A DNA stretch of 64,000 nucleotides. Source: Guyanagaster necrorhizus (Eukaryota; Basidiomycota; Agaricomycetes; Agaricales; Physalacriaceae). The DNA lies in NCBI RefSeq assembly GCF_019112545.1, contig NW_025064909.1, positions 62,001-126,000 of the forward strand, given 5' to 3'. A program made the translations under genes and the position numbers. The notes beneath the pieces are model-generated. The model saw nothing but the letters and a program-made list of their open reading frames with translations. It was not told the DNA's origin and did no database searches. Positions within the stretch are counted from its first letter, which is position 1; every line of letters begins with the position of its first letter. Of the stretch, positions 34,235 to 46,540 are shown in pieces.

Positions 34235-35380
34235 AGTCTATGCTACCTTTGTGTTCGGTCAGGTACAAATTCCGCATAATTGTGGGCATGGCACTATTGG
34301 AGATCACGAGAAGCATCGGTCAGTAAACTTCCCCGTGATGAGCCTGATGAAATCCCGAGGCTGAACTCAAATGAAGTGAGCAGTGAAACATGTGTCATAT
34401 CTGTTATGAATATGACAACTAATAACAAAACCTACAGGCATATATACTATTGCGAAATCCTTTCAAGAATATTAATGGTAACTGGTTGTCGACATTGTGG
34501 AGCTTGTAATCCACCAGAATCACTGTCTGAACATGCCATCATAAGTCTGGTGTTGTCATCTAACCACATTCAATATCACTGATGAGGAACAGAGTTAGAC
34601 ATGGCCCTTCATCTTTCTCCTCTAGTTTATTGTCAACATTCCTGCTTCTTGACTTTTGGAAGTGTACAGCTGTCAGTAGCTTCCAAAGATATGATCCATT
34701 GACATTTGAAAGGTGATGGAAATTGATTGACTGGGTAAGATCATCCCATGCACTTCCTGTCACATTTGTAAAAGCTTGACTGGGAACCATATGATGAATT
34801 TCTATTTTGAGCCTTGATCGGTAAGTTGCAAGTACCAGTACACATTGCAATAAGTGTTTCCTTCTTTACAGCAATCCAGACAAGCAAACCAAAGATTTTC
34901 TGGAAATCACCTCACTATGCCCTTATACAGAAAACTCTTTCACTAAATGATAATATTGTACAGTGTGTATCCCTAGCTGCTCTTGGATGACTATGGCATT
35001 ACATAGATGTCCATACATACTAGATAATAATATGTGACCTAACATGAAGAAGATAAGATTGCCTCAGTGGCAAATTTCATGTAAAGGTAATGGTGGCTGT
35101 GGCATTGACAGGAAAACACTAAAATGATCTGAAATATCACTCCTACTATGTGAGGAGCAGTCAGAAGGTGGTGGGGATCTACTGTGCATGAGCTTCATTT
35201 TCTCATTTATGCATCCAATATGATTCTCCTGAGACAAAATCTTGCTTTGTAGCTGCTTGATCTCTTCATCATATGTATTTCAAAAAGAATAGAATAGTCT
35301 GCTCAGGAGGAAAGGTGGCTCTAATGTGATGGATTCAATGAATCCTGTTTGAATGGAGCAGGTTAAGGTTTGCTCAAGCA
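34235..35380. other. No recognisable gene; transition into CpG-poor sequence
   Basis: CpG becomes rare after about 34490. A 96-codon minus-strand open stretch (34850-34560) has no recognisable motif. The sequence up to the Copia LTR is AT-rich and contains no structure I can name. Confidence 0.4.
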
Positions 35381-35589
35381 TGTTAGATGTAGGAATAGTA
35401 TGATATGCACACATTCACTTACTTATTTGATATTTCTTCCTTTTTCAGCATGTCACACCATTCTGCACATCTCAGCTTTCAACCATAATGCTGAGATTAA
35501 CATTACAATGTTTTATCCTAGTTTTCATTCTCTTCCAAAACTTTTTTCTTGTTCACCACATTTGCACTCCTACCTCATTAACTCCAACA
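35381..35589 (+). repeat. 5' LTR of the Copia element, internally deleted
   Basis: 209 bp, matching the first and last parts of the 3' LTR. It lacks 115 bp that in the 3' LTR lie between two copies of tttcaaccataaNactgaga. Confidence 0.9.
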
Positions 35590-35629
35590 GATTATAGGCC
35601 CCATTATCAGCATGTCCATGACAACTGAA

Positions 35630-38600
35630 ATAAAGCTAGTTAGCACAACAAAGCTTGCAGACAATGGATTGAACTGGGTAGCATTTTCAGAGAAGCTCAC
35701 CACCAAGTTCCTGGACAAGGGCCTTGGCTGGCACCTCTGAGGAACAGCTCACATACCTCTGCACCCTGTCAAGCATAAGGGAAACTTCTACTGGTCCTCC
35801 AATACTGCATTTTCACATCCACTCTCAGATGACAACCTAGATAAGCTGGAGGATAAACTGAAGGAATATGAGCAGAAAGAGGCAAAGATGCATAATATCA
35901 TTTACAAAGCTGTTTCTGACTCTACCTTCAATGAGATCAAAGGCAAGGCAACAGCTGCTCTCATCTGAAAGAAGCTCATCACTGTCATGACTGGCAAGGG
36001 CAATCTTGTGTGAGAGCACCTCCTTACTCAGCTTGGAAACATGGTATGCTCTGATGAAGGCAATATGCATGAACACTGCTGAAATAAAAGTTCTCTGTGA
36101 ATGAATTGAAGGGATAGATCTGAAGATTGAAGACAATCAGTACACTTTGATGATCCAAAAATCACTTCCACCTTCCTATGATCATATCCATTGTGCCCTC
36201 TCTGCTGCCAGCAAGTTCACTGGAAAGACTCTGACATCAGACATCCTAGTTGCAGCTCTACATGAAGAATGGGATGAGGAGATTGCATCAAAAGCCACTG
36301 CTGAAAATGTAGCAATGTCTGCTCAATGGCAAAGGAAAGGAAAAGGCCAGAGCTCTGGAGGAAAGTCAAAGAAAAGATCTGATCAATCTCATCTCAAATG
36401 CACAAACCCAGCATGTGGTAAAACTGGCCATCTCATTGCAGATTGTTAGTGCAAAGGTGGTGGAAAGGCAGGACAAGGCTCAGCTTTGAAAAAGAACAAG
36501 GCTAAGGGAAAGGAAAAGGCAAAGGAGTCAGCATCTGCAGCTATTGATGAAAGTGACAATGAACATGTTATTGCTATCATAGCTGATGACAATGATCACA
36601 AGAATGTGGCATTGATATGCACATCTGACTATAGAGCTGAGGGTAGTGCCTATGTGGTAAAAAGAGAGAACATTATGGCATTAGCAGATTGTGGAGCATC
36701 AAAAACATACTCACCTGAATATCAGAGGTTCAAAAACTATACCAAAATCGAACCAAAGCCCATCAAAGCTGCAAATGGCCAAGTTTTCTATGCAATAGAA
36801 AAAGGGAATCTTCAACCACCACTTCCCATGAGAAAGAGATAGAAACCCACCATCATAAGTTTTCAAAATGCATATTATGCATCAAAAATAGCTTACACCC
36901 TTATATCACTCTCACAAGTCAGTCATACTGGATTTTCCATCCATATTGAGCCCTCTGATGACACCATATACACACTATGGCCAGATGCTAAGATCATTGC
37001 AAAAATCCCTGAAGCTGGTGGCTTATACATAATCTCAACCCCAAATGCACAGCAAACTATGGCAGCCAAACCAGATGTTGCTATGGTGGCAGGTAAGCTC
37101 AAGGTGAACATCACCAAGCTACATAACATTTGTGCTTACCAAAGTCACACTGCCCTTCATCACATGCATGTTGATAGCCATATTGAAGAAATTGAGCTTG
37201 ATCTTAACTCCAAACCAGAACTTTGCAAGACCTGTGTAAAGGCTAAAGCAAAGTGCAAGCCATTCTCAAAACAAGGCCAATATGAATATGTCAAAAACAG
37301 CAGTGCCAAGGTTGTTGAAGACCTGATAGGCCTAATGTCTGTGGCATCACTAGGGAGAGCCTGCTATACCTGCACATTCTGTGACCTACACACTCATGAA
37401 TCAAAATCTGAATACTTATCAAAGAAATCAGGTACCTTTGGATCATATAAATGTTACAAGATATGGATCAAGGTTCAGCAAGGCATAGAGGTCATCAAGA
37501 TCCTTGATACAGATTGAGAGAGAGAATTCACTAGTGAAGAGTTTGGTCAGCACCTCAAATCAAAGGGGACTGTTCAACATCTAAATGTACATGATTCCCT
37601 ACAGTCAAATGGGATTGCCAAACATTCAAACAGCTATCTGATGGACATGACTAGAGCTTTCTTAATCAGTTCAGGGTTACCAAAATATCTTTGGGCTGAA
37701 GCTCACTCACATGCCAAATAGATCTACAACCACATCTCAACAAAAGCAATACCATCAGGGAAAACCCCATTTGAGATGGCAACCAGCAGAAAGCCTAACA
37801 TCTCAGGTCTTCATCCATGGGGATGCCAATGCTGGATCTGAGTAAAGGCACCAGAGAAGCTTGAAGAGCATGCTATTGAAACTTGCTTTGTGGGTATTGA
37901 TACTGAAGCCAAAGGCTGGAGAGTGTACTGGCCCAAAAAGTGAAAAGTCAGCATTGAATGTGACATATACTTCAACAAGAATGATCTGACTCTGGAACCA
38001 TTCCTAGTTGAGAGAGAGGATGAAGATACCAACTCTATTGTCTCAAAGTCATCAACTGCTTTTAAACCCTTTGAAAACCTGTCAAATGAACCACTCACAG
38101 AAACTCATCCAGAGCATCCTGAATCTCCACTCACAGACATAGAATCTGATCCTATCTCTCAACCCAGCCACCTTGAGTGATCTGCAGCCCCAAAACCTGG
38201 TCAACTCAACTCTCAGACTTGTACAAACATTCTACTACAGCTGGAATTGCAGCAACAGCACTTGAAGACAAGTCAGAATCAGACAATGATAATGAACCAG
38301 ACAGCTACTCATCAGTTGACTATGCCATGATGGTGGATGTCAAACAAGTAACCATGAAGGAGGCATTGAGTGGTCCTGATGAAGAAGAATGGTTCAAGTC
38401 AATGCTTGCAGAGATAAGGCAGTGCAAGAAGAAGAAAGCATGAGAGGTGATGAAAAGAAAAGATGTTCCCATGGATGCCAACATTGTAGGTACAAGGTTT
38501 GTCTACTGGGTCAAATGAAATGAAACTGGTGAGCCTGAAAAGGCTAAGTCCCATTTTGTAGCACAGAGATTCTTTCAGATCCAAGGCATTGACTACTTTG

Positions 38601-40412
38601 ACACCTGTGCTCCAGTTGTTTATCTTCCTACTCTCTGCATCCCACTCTCCATGGCCACCTCTTTAAATGCAATTATAGACCAAGCTGATATCAAAAATGC
38701 ATACCTGCATGCCAACATCACCAAGGAAATCTATATCAAGTTTCCAAACAGATATGAAGAATTCTTCACAATCCTGAAACACCTCAAAGGCCAGAACATT
38801 TGTGCTAAGCTGCACATATATCTGTATGGCACAAAACAAGCAGGATGAGGCTGGTACCAGACCCTGAAGGCAATGATGATCTCTCTAGGTGTTATGATTT
38901 TTATGATTTTCTTTTTTCTTTTAACCCCTATTTGTGCTTAGTCAGAGCATCTAACACAGGCACTTAAGACCATGGGACTGGCTTTGTCATCACAACAAGC
39001 CCAGTCAGTCATTGTCTTTCAATGCAACACAGTTGCCCAATGATGCACAATTGTACTATTAAAGAACATCACAACACTCAAGGACAATGAGCACAATAGC
39101 ATACAGACACATAATAGGTGACAGTATTTATAGCAGAAAGAAACTGTAGTATATAAGACAGCTCACTCTCACTAGTAATCCCCAGCTTCAAGCTAAAGTT
39201 TATCTTCATACCATTCTACTCTTGAGCCAATCATCAGGCCTTGTCACACATTGATAACAATTCACATCAGTGGACTCTGACAGAACACTCAAACATGAAG
39301 TGACATCAGTTTATCACATGAATAATATCACATGCAGCTTGGGTCTAACACTAGGATTCATCATCAGCAATGCAGATGAGGCTATACTCTACCAGATTGA
39401 ATCAGAGACCAAATATACTATTGTCACAGTTGCCACAGATGATTTTACCATCATTGCAGACTCCCAAAATGAATCAGACTGATTCAAACAAGAAATAGGC
39501 TCACATTTCAAGCTAGTTGATCTTGGACCCATACATTGGCTCTTGGAGATGCATATCACTTGGGACTGAAAAAGGTGCACCATCAGCATTGGACAGCCAG
39601 CCTACATTGACCAGATCACAAAACAATTCAGAGTTCAGAACATGGCACTATTTGTGACACCAATAGAAGGAAATCTTGATCTAAACCTGGATTCACCTTT
39701 CATATTCACAGAATCTGTTATGCCATGCAAAAAAGCACCCTATCATAAGCTGCTAGGGTCCCTCATGTATGTTGCAGTTGAATCTCACTCTGAAATCAGC
39801 TATCCAGTATCAGCATTATCACAATTCATGAAAGACCCACATTCAACTCACCTAAAAGCTGGATTTTGAGCCCTCCATTATCTCAAGGGTACATGTGATC
39901 AACAGCTCATAATCGGTGGTCCTGGCATCAGTCCTAAGGGCTATCATGATGCAGCATATGCCAACCAGCCTGGGTGAAAGTCTATGTCTGGATTTGTCCT
40001 ATTCATGGGTCAAGGTGCTGTTATGTGGATATCAAGAAAGCAACCAATTGTTACTGTCTCCACTGGTGAATCAGAATATGTTGGACTCACACCAGCATCA
40101 AAGAATATGATATGGCTTCACAAACTCCTCTCAGAGCTCTCCATCTTCATTGCAAACCCTTCTATTTATCCAACAAACCCTATTATCCTCTTCTCTGATA
40201 GTCAAAATGCACTTTTTATTGCCAAGGATTCAGTGTTCTATGAACAAATGAAGAATATTGGAGTTCAGTACTATTTCATTCAGCAAACCATCAAGCAAGG
40301 CCACATCAGACTGATGTACTGCCCAACTGATAACATGGTTGCTGACATCCTCACAAAACTGTTGGCTCATCCAAAATTGAAGAAGTTTGTGGAGGCACTG
40401 AGTGTCATATAA
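35630..40412 (+). pseudogene. Copia gag-pol polyprotein, degenerate
   Basis: Gag covers about 35630-36480, with the zinc knuckle CTNPACGKTGHLIADC at about 36400-36450. The protease follows with ADCGAS (usual DSGAS) near 36690. Integrase at 37060-38100 has a zinc-binding H/C region ending CKTCVKAKAKC, and a pre-integrase segment. RT covers about 38450-39800 with the catalytic block read as ATDDFTIIAD near 39440. RNase H at 39900-40412 has SGFVLFMGQGAVMW and STGESEYVGLTPASK, typical of Copia. The RT is split by the solo LTR. Several in-frame TGA, TAG and TAA codons make it non-functional. Confidence 0.9.
38885..39355 (+). mobile_element. Solo Gypsy LTR in the Copia RT (LTR 38890-39350, TSD ctagg)
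   Basis: A 461-bp LTR starts TGTTATGATTTTTATG and ends CTTGGGTCTAACA, like the LTRs of elements P and A. It contains a gtatataag box and the predicted start agcttcaagctaaag. It is flanked by perfect 5-bp copies ctagg (38885-38889 and 39351-39355). With no internal region present, it is best explained by recombination between the two LTRs of a former full element. Deleting it restores continuous RT coding sequence. Confidence 0.95.
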
Positions 40413-40439
40413 GCAAACTGTTTACATTTTGAGGGGGAG

Positions 40440-40763
40440 TGTTAGACATAGGAGTAGTACAATACACACACATTCACTTATCTATTTGATATTTCTTCCT
40501 TTTTCCACATGTCACACCATTCCACACATCTCAGCTTTCAACCATAATACTGAGATGTGAGTACCTTCTATACATATCTATCCTTGACCATATTTACTTA
40601 TTATCTATGTAGTAACATTTCAACATTTCATTCTAGGTAAATAACAAAATTTTCAACCATAACACTGAGATTAACATTACAATGTTTTATCCTAGTGTCC
40701 ATTCTCTTCTGAAACTTTTTTCTCATTCACCACATCTGTGCTCCTACCTCATTAACTCCAATA
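40440..40763 (+). repeat. 3' LTR of the Copia element
   Basis: 324 bp, starting TGTTAGACATAGG right after the purine tract. It carries two copies of tttcaaccataaNactgaga (starting 40536 and 40651), exactly 115 bp apart. Confidence 0.9.
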
Positions 40764-41399
40764 AGCCATAGAAATCACCTGAGAGTCACAAGCATTGTCA
40801 CTAGGCCTGCTGCAATATTCTCTTCTTCTCCAGGAAGCAAAGAGTAAAACAAGCACTGCAATGGCAACCAATGATCTGATGTGTGAAAATACAGCTTTAA
40901 GAATTTTATTTGACAAAGAGGCCTGAGGAGAGGCAAGACCAATCAGTGTTCTATTGTAAAGTTGTGGACATGTCAAATCAGCAGTGCATGGAAAAACAGA
41001 CATGGTTCTGGGGATGCTGAGAGTCAAGCTCAGCAGCATTGTACAATGAAAATACTGATAAGACTTATGGTGTTGCAGTAATAGTTATTATGATCTCAAC
41101 ACCTCTACTATCTGTTGAAGTAGATGGTGTTGCAAGCAGTGTTGTAGACAGAGTTTTGGCCAAAGTTGGAAAAAAAAAGATGTAAAAGTAATATTGAACC
41201 TACATGAGAGAGAGGGTTCACCAGTCAGTATTGAAGGATCACTATCACTGGTCATAGTAAGAATTGATGGAGAAGTTCACTCTCTTCCAACACTATATAC
41301 AATCTCCCTCAGATTTTATTGCAGTACATGCTCATGTTGGCTAGAAACAACTATTGGTTTGAGAAATACATCATGATCATGTGTCATTTTTTTAAGGTA

Positions 41400-42860
41400 A
41401 CAAGTTCTGATCCAGATTTTTGATGTGATCATTGAAGGGGACTTATCATAGATTAGGGATTACCAGAGAAACCTGGAGCATAAAATAACCATTATACATG
41501 TCATCCTTGAATATGCAATGTGGAAAACATAATTAGAGACACTGTCATCAATGCTGCAAGAAGAAGATATGAGACATACCTGTCAGAACAACACTATAAT
41601 ATCTGAAATCCTCTAAACATGGTGCATTGACATATGGTAACTTGTTGTGGTTGCTTGAGGGTAGTAGTCATTCACCATCTTTCAGGACAGCCTGAGAGTG
41701 AAGCTCCATTTGCACTGTTGTTGTACCAATGGATAGATGACCATGTTTAGCATGAATGCATTCAAGGTCAAGATTGTCTAGGAACAGAATGAGCTATGAA
41801 ATATCAGAGCCTTTACATGCAAACATTTACTGTTTTGCCTCCACCTGCATGATTCAATTCATTCATCTTCTCCAAGGATGAGAGAATGAACATCTTACTC
41901 TTAAAGACTCACCATTTGGCTTTCAGCAAAGTTGAAGAGGCTCTTCACCAAGTCATCCTGATCCTTTCTCTATTTGGATGCCTACCTCTTGAATTCCATA
42001 CTGGGGAGCCATTCAGGTAGAAAGTGGACTTGGAGAAGGAAATAATCAACTCCTGCAAAATAGTAGCTGATTTATGAGAAATGCCCCAGGTGTACTGAGT
42101 GGTGAAAATTCTGCCATTATTTTATCAACTAAATGTAAGAGCTTGTTTAGATCTACTTTGTCTTCTGAGTCATATCTGTATGTGATGCACAGGACCTGAT
42201 CTGCAGTATAACTGGAGTGGTATTAGATGGATGTAGGTTTGAATCTTTGTTTATGGTGACTCACTGCATGATAAGGTAATGAAACTTCTCCAGCACCTCT
42301 AAGCACTGCTTCAGAAGCTGTCATACTTCATTCTCTTGAATCCTAGTCAGCTTTCTAATGGCTCTGGCATTTAAGCAATTATGCAATAGTCTTTGCTGCA
42401 TCCTCAAAGTAGCATCTGTTAGACATGAATGGAATGAGCTAATTCCAGCTGATGAGATCACAGACCATAGTGAAATGAGGTCAGTCAGAATAATTAGAGC
42501 TTTGTTTAACCAGTAGATCCATGGCAGTATCAGAAGAGCAGGGTATGATGTCTGTGACTGACTCAGAGCAGAAATTCCCTAGAGGAAGACCACAGTCAAT
42601 TCAAAGCAAAATTGAACAGGAAAGAATACTGATTGTAGACTTCCCTCCAGCAAGCAAATGTTAGTCAGGGTCTCATCATTGGCATGTCCAGAATATTTCC
42701 AAGAAAAGGAAGTCCCCATAGTCCAGGTGGAAGATGGAAACACAGAGTTGTGTATCATCAGACAATATAAGTGGCAGTGGAAAAAGTGTAAGAAAAGTGG
42801 TAGCCAAAACAATGACATGGAAGTGGAGGGAACTTTATGGGCTTGACACAAGTCACTATG
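41400..42860 (-). pseudogene. Cytochrome P450 pseudogene copy 2
   Basis: The minus strand shows a hydrophobic N-terminal anchor, then the proline-rich hinge PPGLWGLPFLGNILDMP near 42690-42735, a GT-AG intron-like break, SDTAMDLLVKQSSNYSD near 42500-42540, PHFTM, a helix C region, and DSEDKVDLNKLLHLVDKIM near 42150. Near 41700-41770 the block LNMVIYPLVQ resembles the helix I/J region. I could not find the heme-binding Cys motif. Stops and shifts are frequent and CpG is absent. The copy is inverted relative to copy 1 and is not interrupted at the point where copy 1 contains element C (agtag, 42512-42516). Confidence 0.7.
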
Positions 42861-44650
42861 AGCTGTAGAGTGTCAAAGATGTGCCATTCATATATGGCAA
42901 TCCAGCAATCAAACTAGAGTTGAAGCCTCACAAGATTCTTCATGACTCTTCTCCTTGAGTTGTTGATGGTCTGTTCACTCAGAAACAAGTCAGACATGGA
43001 CCCTAGTAGATAGTAGTATATTCTAGAAGTACATACCTTGTAGTATAAATACTTGATCATTCAGCTCATCAAATTTTCAATTATCAACATCCATATCCTC
43101 TTTTCTATCTCACATGGTCAAGTCTCACAGTTCACCACTGCATTTATTACCCATTACCATCTATTTTACAACACAGAGCAAAGAGAGGATGATTGTACAC
43201 TTTATGAGTGACCAGTGATCCCTACTCTTTTTGAATGAATGGCCTCAGAAAGATCTCATGGAAGGTGCTAACCATTCTCACTACTGAGGACAGAATGAAT
43301 TCCATCTAGAATGAGATCTTCCATGAGTGTGCCAGTACTGTATGAAATGTCAGGAGGTCAGCCTGATGAAACTGTGTCATGCACAGGATGCTGTGCTGCA
43401 GAAGAATGAAAGTTCCAACTGTTATGAGATGGTCTTGATGACTCGGATGCCTACCACATTAGATAATAGGTGGAGGCTCAAGTTGATGAAGCTGGAGCAT
43501 GAAGACTGTCCTGTGTCCTAGTATTCCACAGATTGTTCAAGAGAGCAATGAATCTTTAACTGATGCCAAAGATATCATCAGGATGTTGCTGATTGTTCAC
43601 TGACATCTGTGATTGCATCAACACATTGATTTCCGGGGTCTGCTTTTGCAGACTCTTATAGCTCTCATCAACTTTTAATCATGTTAGAGATGGCTTTCCT
43701 TTGAGTGCTATCAGTGTGTGAATAATTGCAGGGCATGGGGCAACGAGCTCTATGGAATACCTTCAGTCCAGGAAGTCTTGATGTAAAAAAAAAAATAGCA
43801 GATTGCTCCAACAAGATAGACAAAAATTTCAGTTCAACTGATGCACATTAATGGGTATCATTGACTTTATCTGTTATCAGATTTGAACCCTTGAACGAGA
43901 TGGATCCTTGAGAGCTTTCCATTTCAAAAGACTTTCCTATTAATCGAGAGCATCATAAGGTTCATATCTAGACACAGAAAGGTTGGCAAGATTCAAATTC
44001 TGGACTGCAGCCTGCAGCCTGTTGAATAATACCTCAGACCAGACAAGCATCTGATTTTGCTGAACATGGAGGATTCGGGTCAGAGTACTTTGAATTAATT
44101 CACCAGTCGGTAGTTGTTAGTTTTCTTACGCTGCACGGTGAACATCCGAAGAGTTTATTTATTTATTTTCTTTAATATTTAATATTGATTCCTCCTCCCC
44201 CGGCCCCCCAAACAAGTATCTCACACCGACTCCCGCGCTATGAGGTCTACATTAACTGCTATAAATCTCTGTTTAATCGTGCTTATTCAAACTTTGTATA
44301 TTGAGCCTCAACAATGGGAGGCTGGGACCCATACGTATGTCTTACCAACAGTTACTCTCGGCGCCAGTACGAGTTAACCTTGGACTCGGAATTCTCAGGC
44401 CTCAAATCGCTTGCCGAAGGTCGTACAACAAATGATGACAGACACTTGAAATATCCGTCTACTGAGCGGCGATGAGTGTCATCATCGCCAAATCTACAGT
44501 AACAAAGTGTCAGTCCAAAGAAGAGAGCGGAAGAGGCTCAAGATACGGCTTACATGTCCATCATCCCGTGCTGACGAAATCAATAGCTACGAGGACAACG
44601 GAAGATTAGTCGGACCGCCAACGCGAGAAAACAACAGCCGTACCAAAGGT
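42861..44650. other. No recognisable gene; CpG-poor to CpG-normal transition
   Basis: No motif is seen in short open stretches such as 43327-43521 (+). A TATA-like tataaata lies near 43046. CpG starts to return at about 43640-43900 and is normal from about 44120, so this marks the edge of the silenced block. Confidence 0.4.
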
Positions 44651-44658
44651 ACTCGTTT

Positions 44659-46540
44659 CTAAATGCGTTCACAGTTCCCCACCTTCAACAATTGTTGCGC
44701 CTTCCACGACTCCGTCACCGTATCCCCCTTCTCTGACCGCCCAAAGTCAATCAACCTGAACCTCCGATCCGAATGTCTCCTACACTCCGGCCAATCCTCG
44801 ACGTCTCCATGCTGCACCACGATATTTCTTGGAAACACCGACCCATGCAACCACCCTTCGTGGTGGAAACGAAACAGCAAGGAGGCGCATTCCTGCCTGT
44901 CAAAGAACACTTGTCAGGGAAAACGTTAAAGGTAGACAGCCAACGCGAGGCAAACCTATCATCAATGTCCAAGGTATCAATATCGATAGGCGTCCCGCAA
45001 TCTTCCAATAGCAAGATCGGACTGAGGTATCCCCCATCATCATCATAAACCCTCTCCGGCACGTAATACCCATAGAACTGGGGAACAACCGCCCCGATGG
45101 GAGTCGGATCGTGCAACGGCGCCACGATGTTGTATCCGCTCCAATGCTGGAAGAAATGCGCTGGGAACTGCTGATAATTCTTCGCCTCTTGTTCGAGATG
45201 TTCATCGCATTCGAAGGAGAGCTTCGCTGTGACAAGCGTCCGGAACGTCGTCTTGTTGCTTCGGCGTCTTTCGTGCTCGCAATACGTCCCAGGACCCTGC
45301 CACCGTACGTCGATGTCAATCTCCCGCACCGGCCCTTCGCACCCCGTCTCTATCTTGCCGACATCTGACTCGCATCTGGAACCTACTCCACCCGACCGTC
45401 TGGCTGCCTCCATGACGAAGATGGATATTTGGTTCCCGATATATTGTGTCTTGTCCACTTCTACTTCAGGCATATCCTTCTTGAACTTCTCCAGCAACAC
45501 ACGGCAGGCGCATTGCTCACAAACCCTTGGCTGGAAGCTGGGTAGCCATGTACGAGGGACTTCCCACTCGGCACTGTACACGACGGAGTGATGCCCTCGT
45601 CCAACGATGCGCTCGGGTGAAAGGTACAGATGCGCTTCCGGGGTGGAAAGCGGTAGTGCTGGCTTTTTGGAAAATTTGGCGAAGATCGCCCCAGAGCCTG
45701 GGCCTGTGCAGCAAGATGGGGAGACGATGGCGATTTCAAGAGAAGAGGGGACGAAGAGCATGCCGCCTTTAGAATGGGCGGCAACGTGCTCTTTCTGAAC
45801 AGCCGAGCGCTGCTGAACGATATCTTGCTTGACGTGGGAAGAGACATAGAGTCGGTAAACGTGACTTTTCTTTGGTAGCCTGGGATAATCGTTGTTCAAC
45901 GCACGAAGAGTACCACCGTCGTCGTGGACGACAAGCTTTTCCGGTAAAAGATGATAGGGTATTCGCTGCTGAAACACGTAAGCTGTTTTGTCCGGATGAT
46001 TCTGAGGCCTCGTCGGAGCAAGATTCTGTACAGGAAAATCAACGAAAGAACCAAAAGAAAGGGAGCATTGATACCTCTTCGTCATTCTCCACGTACGCCA
46101 CTACGAGTTGCTCTAATGGTCTCCAAGTCAGGGTACCGGAGTCCTCGTCATCGAGAAGTCTACCGATGTCGCACGGAAAAACCTCTCGAGGATGTTCCTC
46201 CGCTTCGGCCCGCTTGATCTCCTCCTTCGCATGCTCAACCTCCCGAATCTCCTTCATCCACGCCGCCAGCCTGCTCCCGCACATCCTAGTTGTAACGCTT
46301 GAAGCTTTAGGAAAAGGCCGTACGTAATAGAAATCATCAAGCGTGGCGCCCCAGACTCGCTGATTGTTCTCAGCGACCTTGCCGCTAGGTAGGTCGGCCA
46401 ACACAGGTCCATTGGGATCTCGGGGCCAGATGCAACGAACGACGCGCTGCTTGGCCGAAGGAATTGGAACTGGTCTGCGGAAAGGTGTAGGCGCGGTTTT
46501 GGGTGGCGGTGGTGGCTTGGTTTCTTCATTTAATTCAGAG
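44659..46540 (-). CDS. Protein kinase-like protein (probable pseudokinase)
   Basis: I join three exons: about 46540-46075, 46025-44956 and 44895/6-44659, with introns of 49 nt (46026-46074) and 59 nt (44897-44955), both GT-AG and in frame. The stop is TAG at 44659-44661. A proline-rich N-terminus precedes a kinase-like fold: glycine-loop-like IVGRGHHSVVYSAEW, a Lys in TAKLSFE, hinge-like ILLLEDCG, catalytic-loop-like GWLHGSVFPRNIVV and LIDFGRS. HRD is replaced by HGS, so the catalytic Asp is missing, while DFG is kept. Similar proteins are common in agaricomycetes (from memory). The start codon is not settled: the frame is open upstream to about 46560 without an ATG, so a further 5' exon is likely. 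Composition is normal and no lesion is seen. Confidence 0.75.

Larger units (their letters stand above)
35381..40763 (+). mobile_element. Ty1/Copia retrotransposon with a nested solo LTR
   Basis: The element has LTRs starting TGTTAGA and ending CTCCAACA (eroded to CCAATA at the 3' end), a Gag with a CX4CX4HX4C knuckle, and the order protease, integrase, RT, RNase H that defines Copia. The purine run gagggggag at 40431-40439 precedes the 3' LTR. I see no convincing TSD: the flanks are aagca and agcca. The two LTRs differ in length (209 and 324 bp) because of a 115-bp difference. CpG is almost absent and the frames are broken throughout. A 461-bp Gypsy solo LTR is inserted at 38890-39350. Confidence 0.92.

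Noticed and set aside
39270..39482. 70-codon ORF as an independent gene
   Set aside because: It begins inside the solo LTR and runs into the Copia RT; the joined protein is an artefact of the insertion.
35376..40768. 5-bp TSD for the Copia element
   Set aside because: The flanks aagca and agcca do not match even allowing a one-base shift of the LTR end, so I do not claim a TSD.
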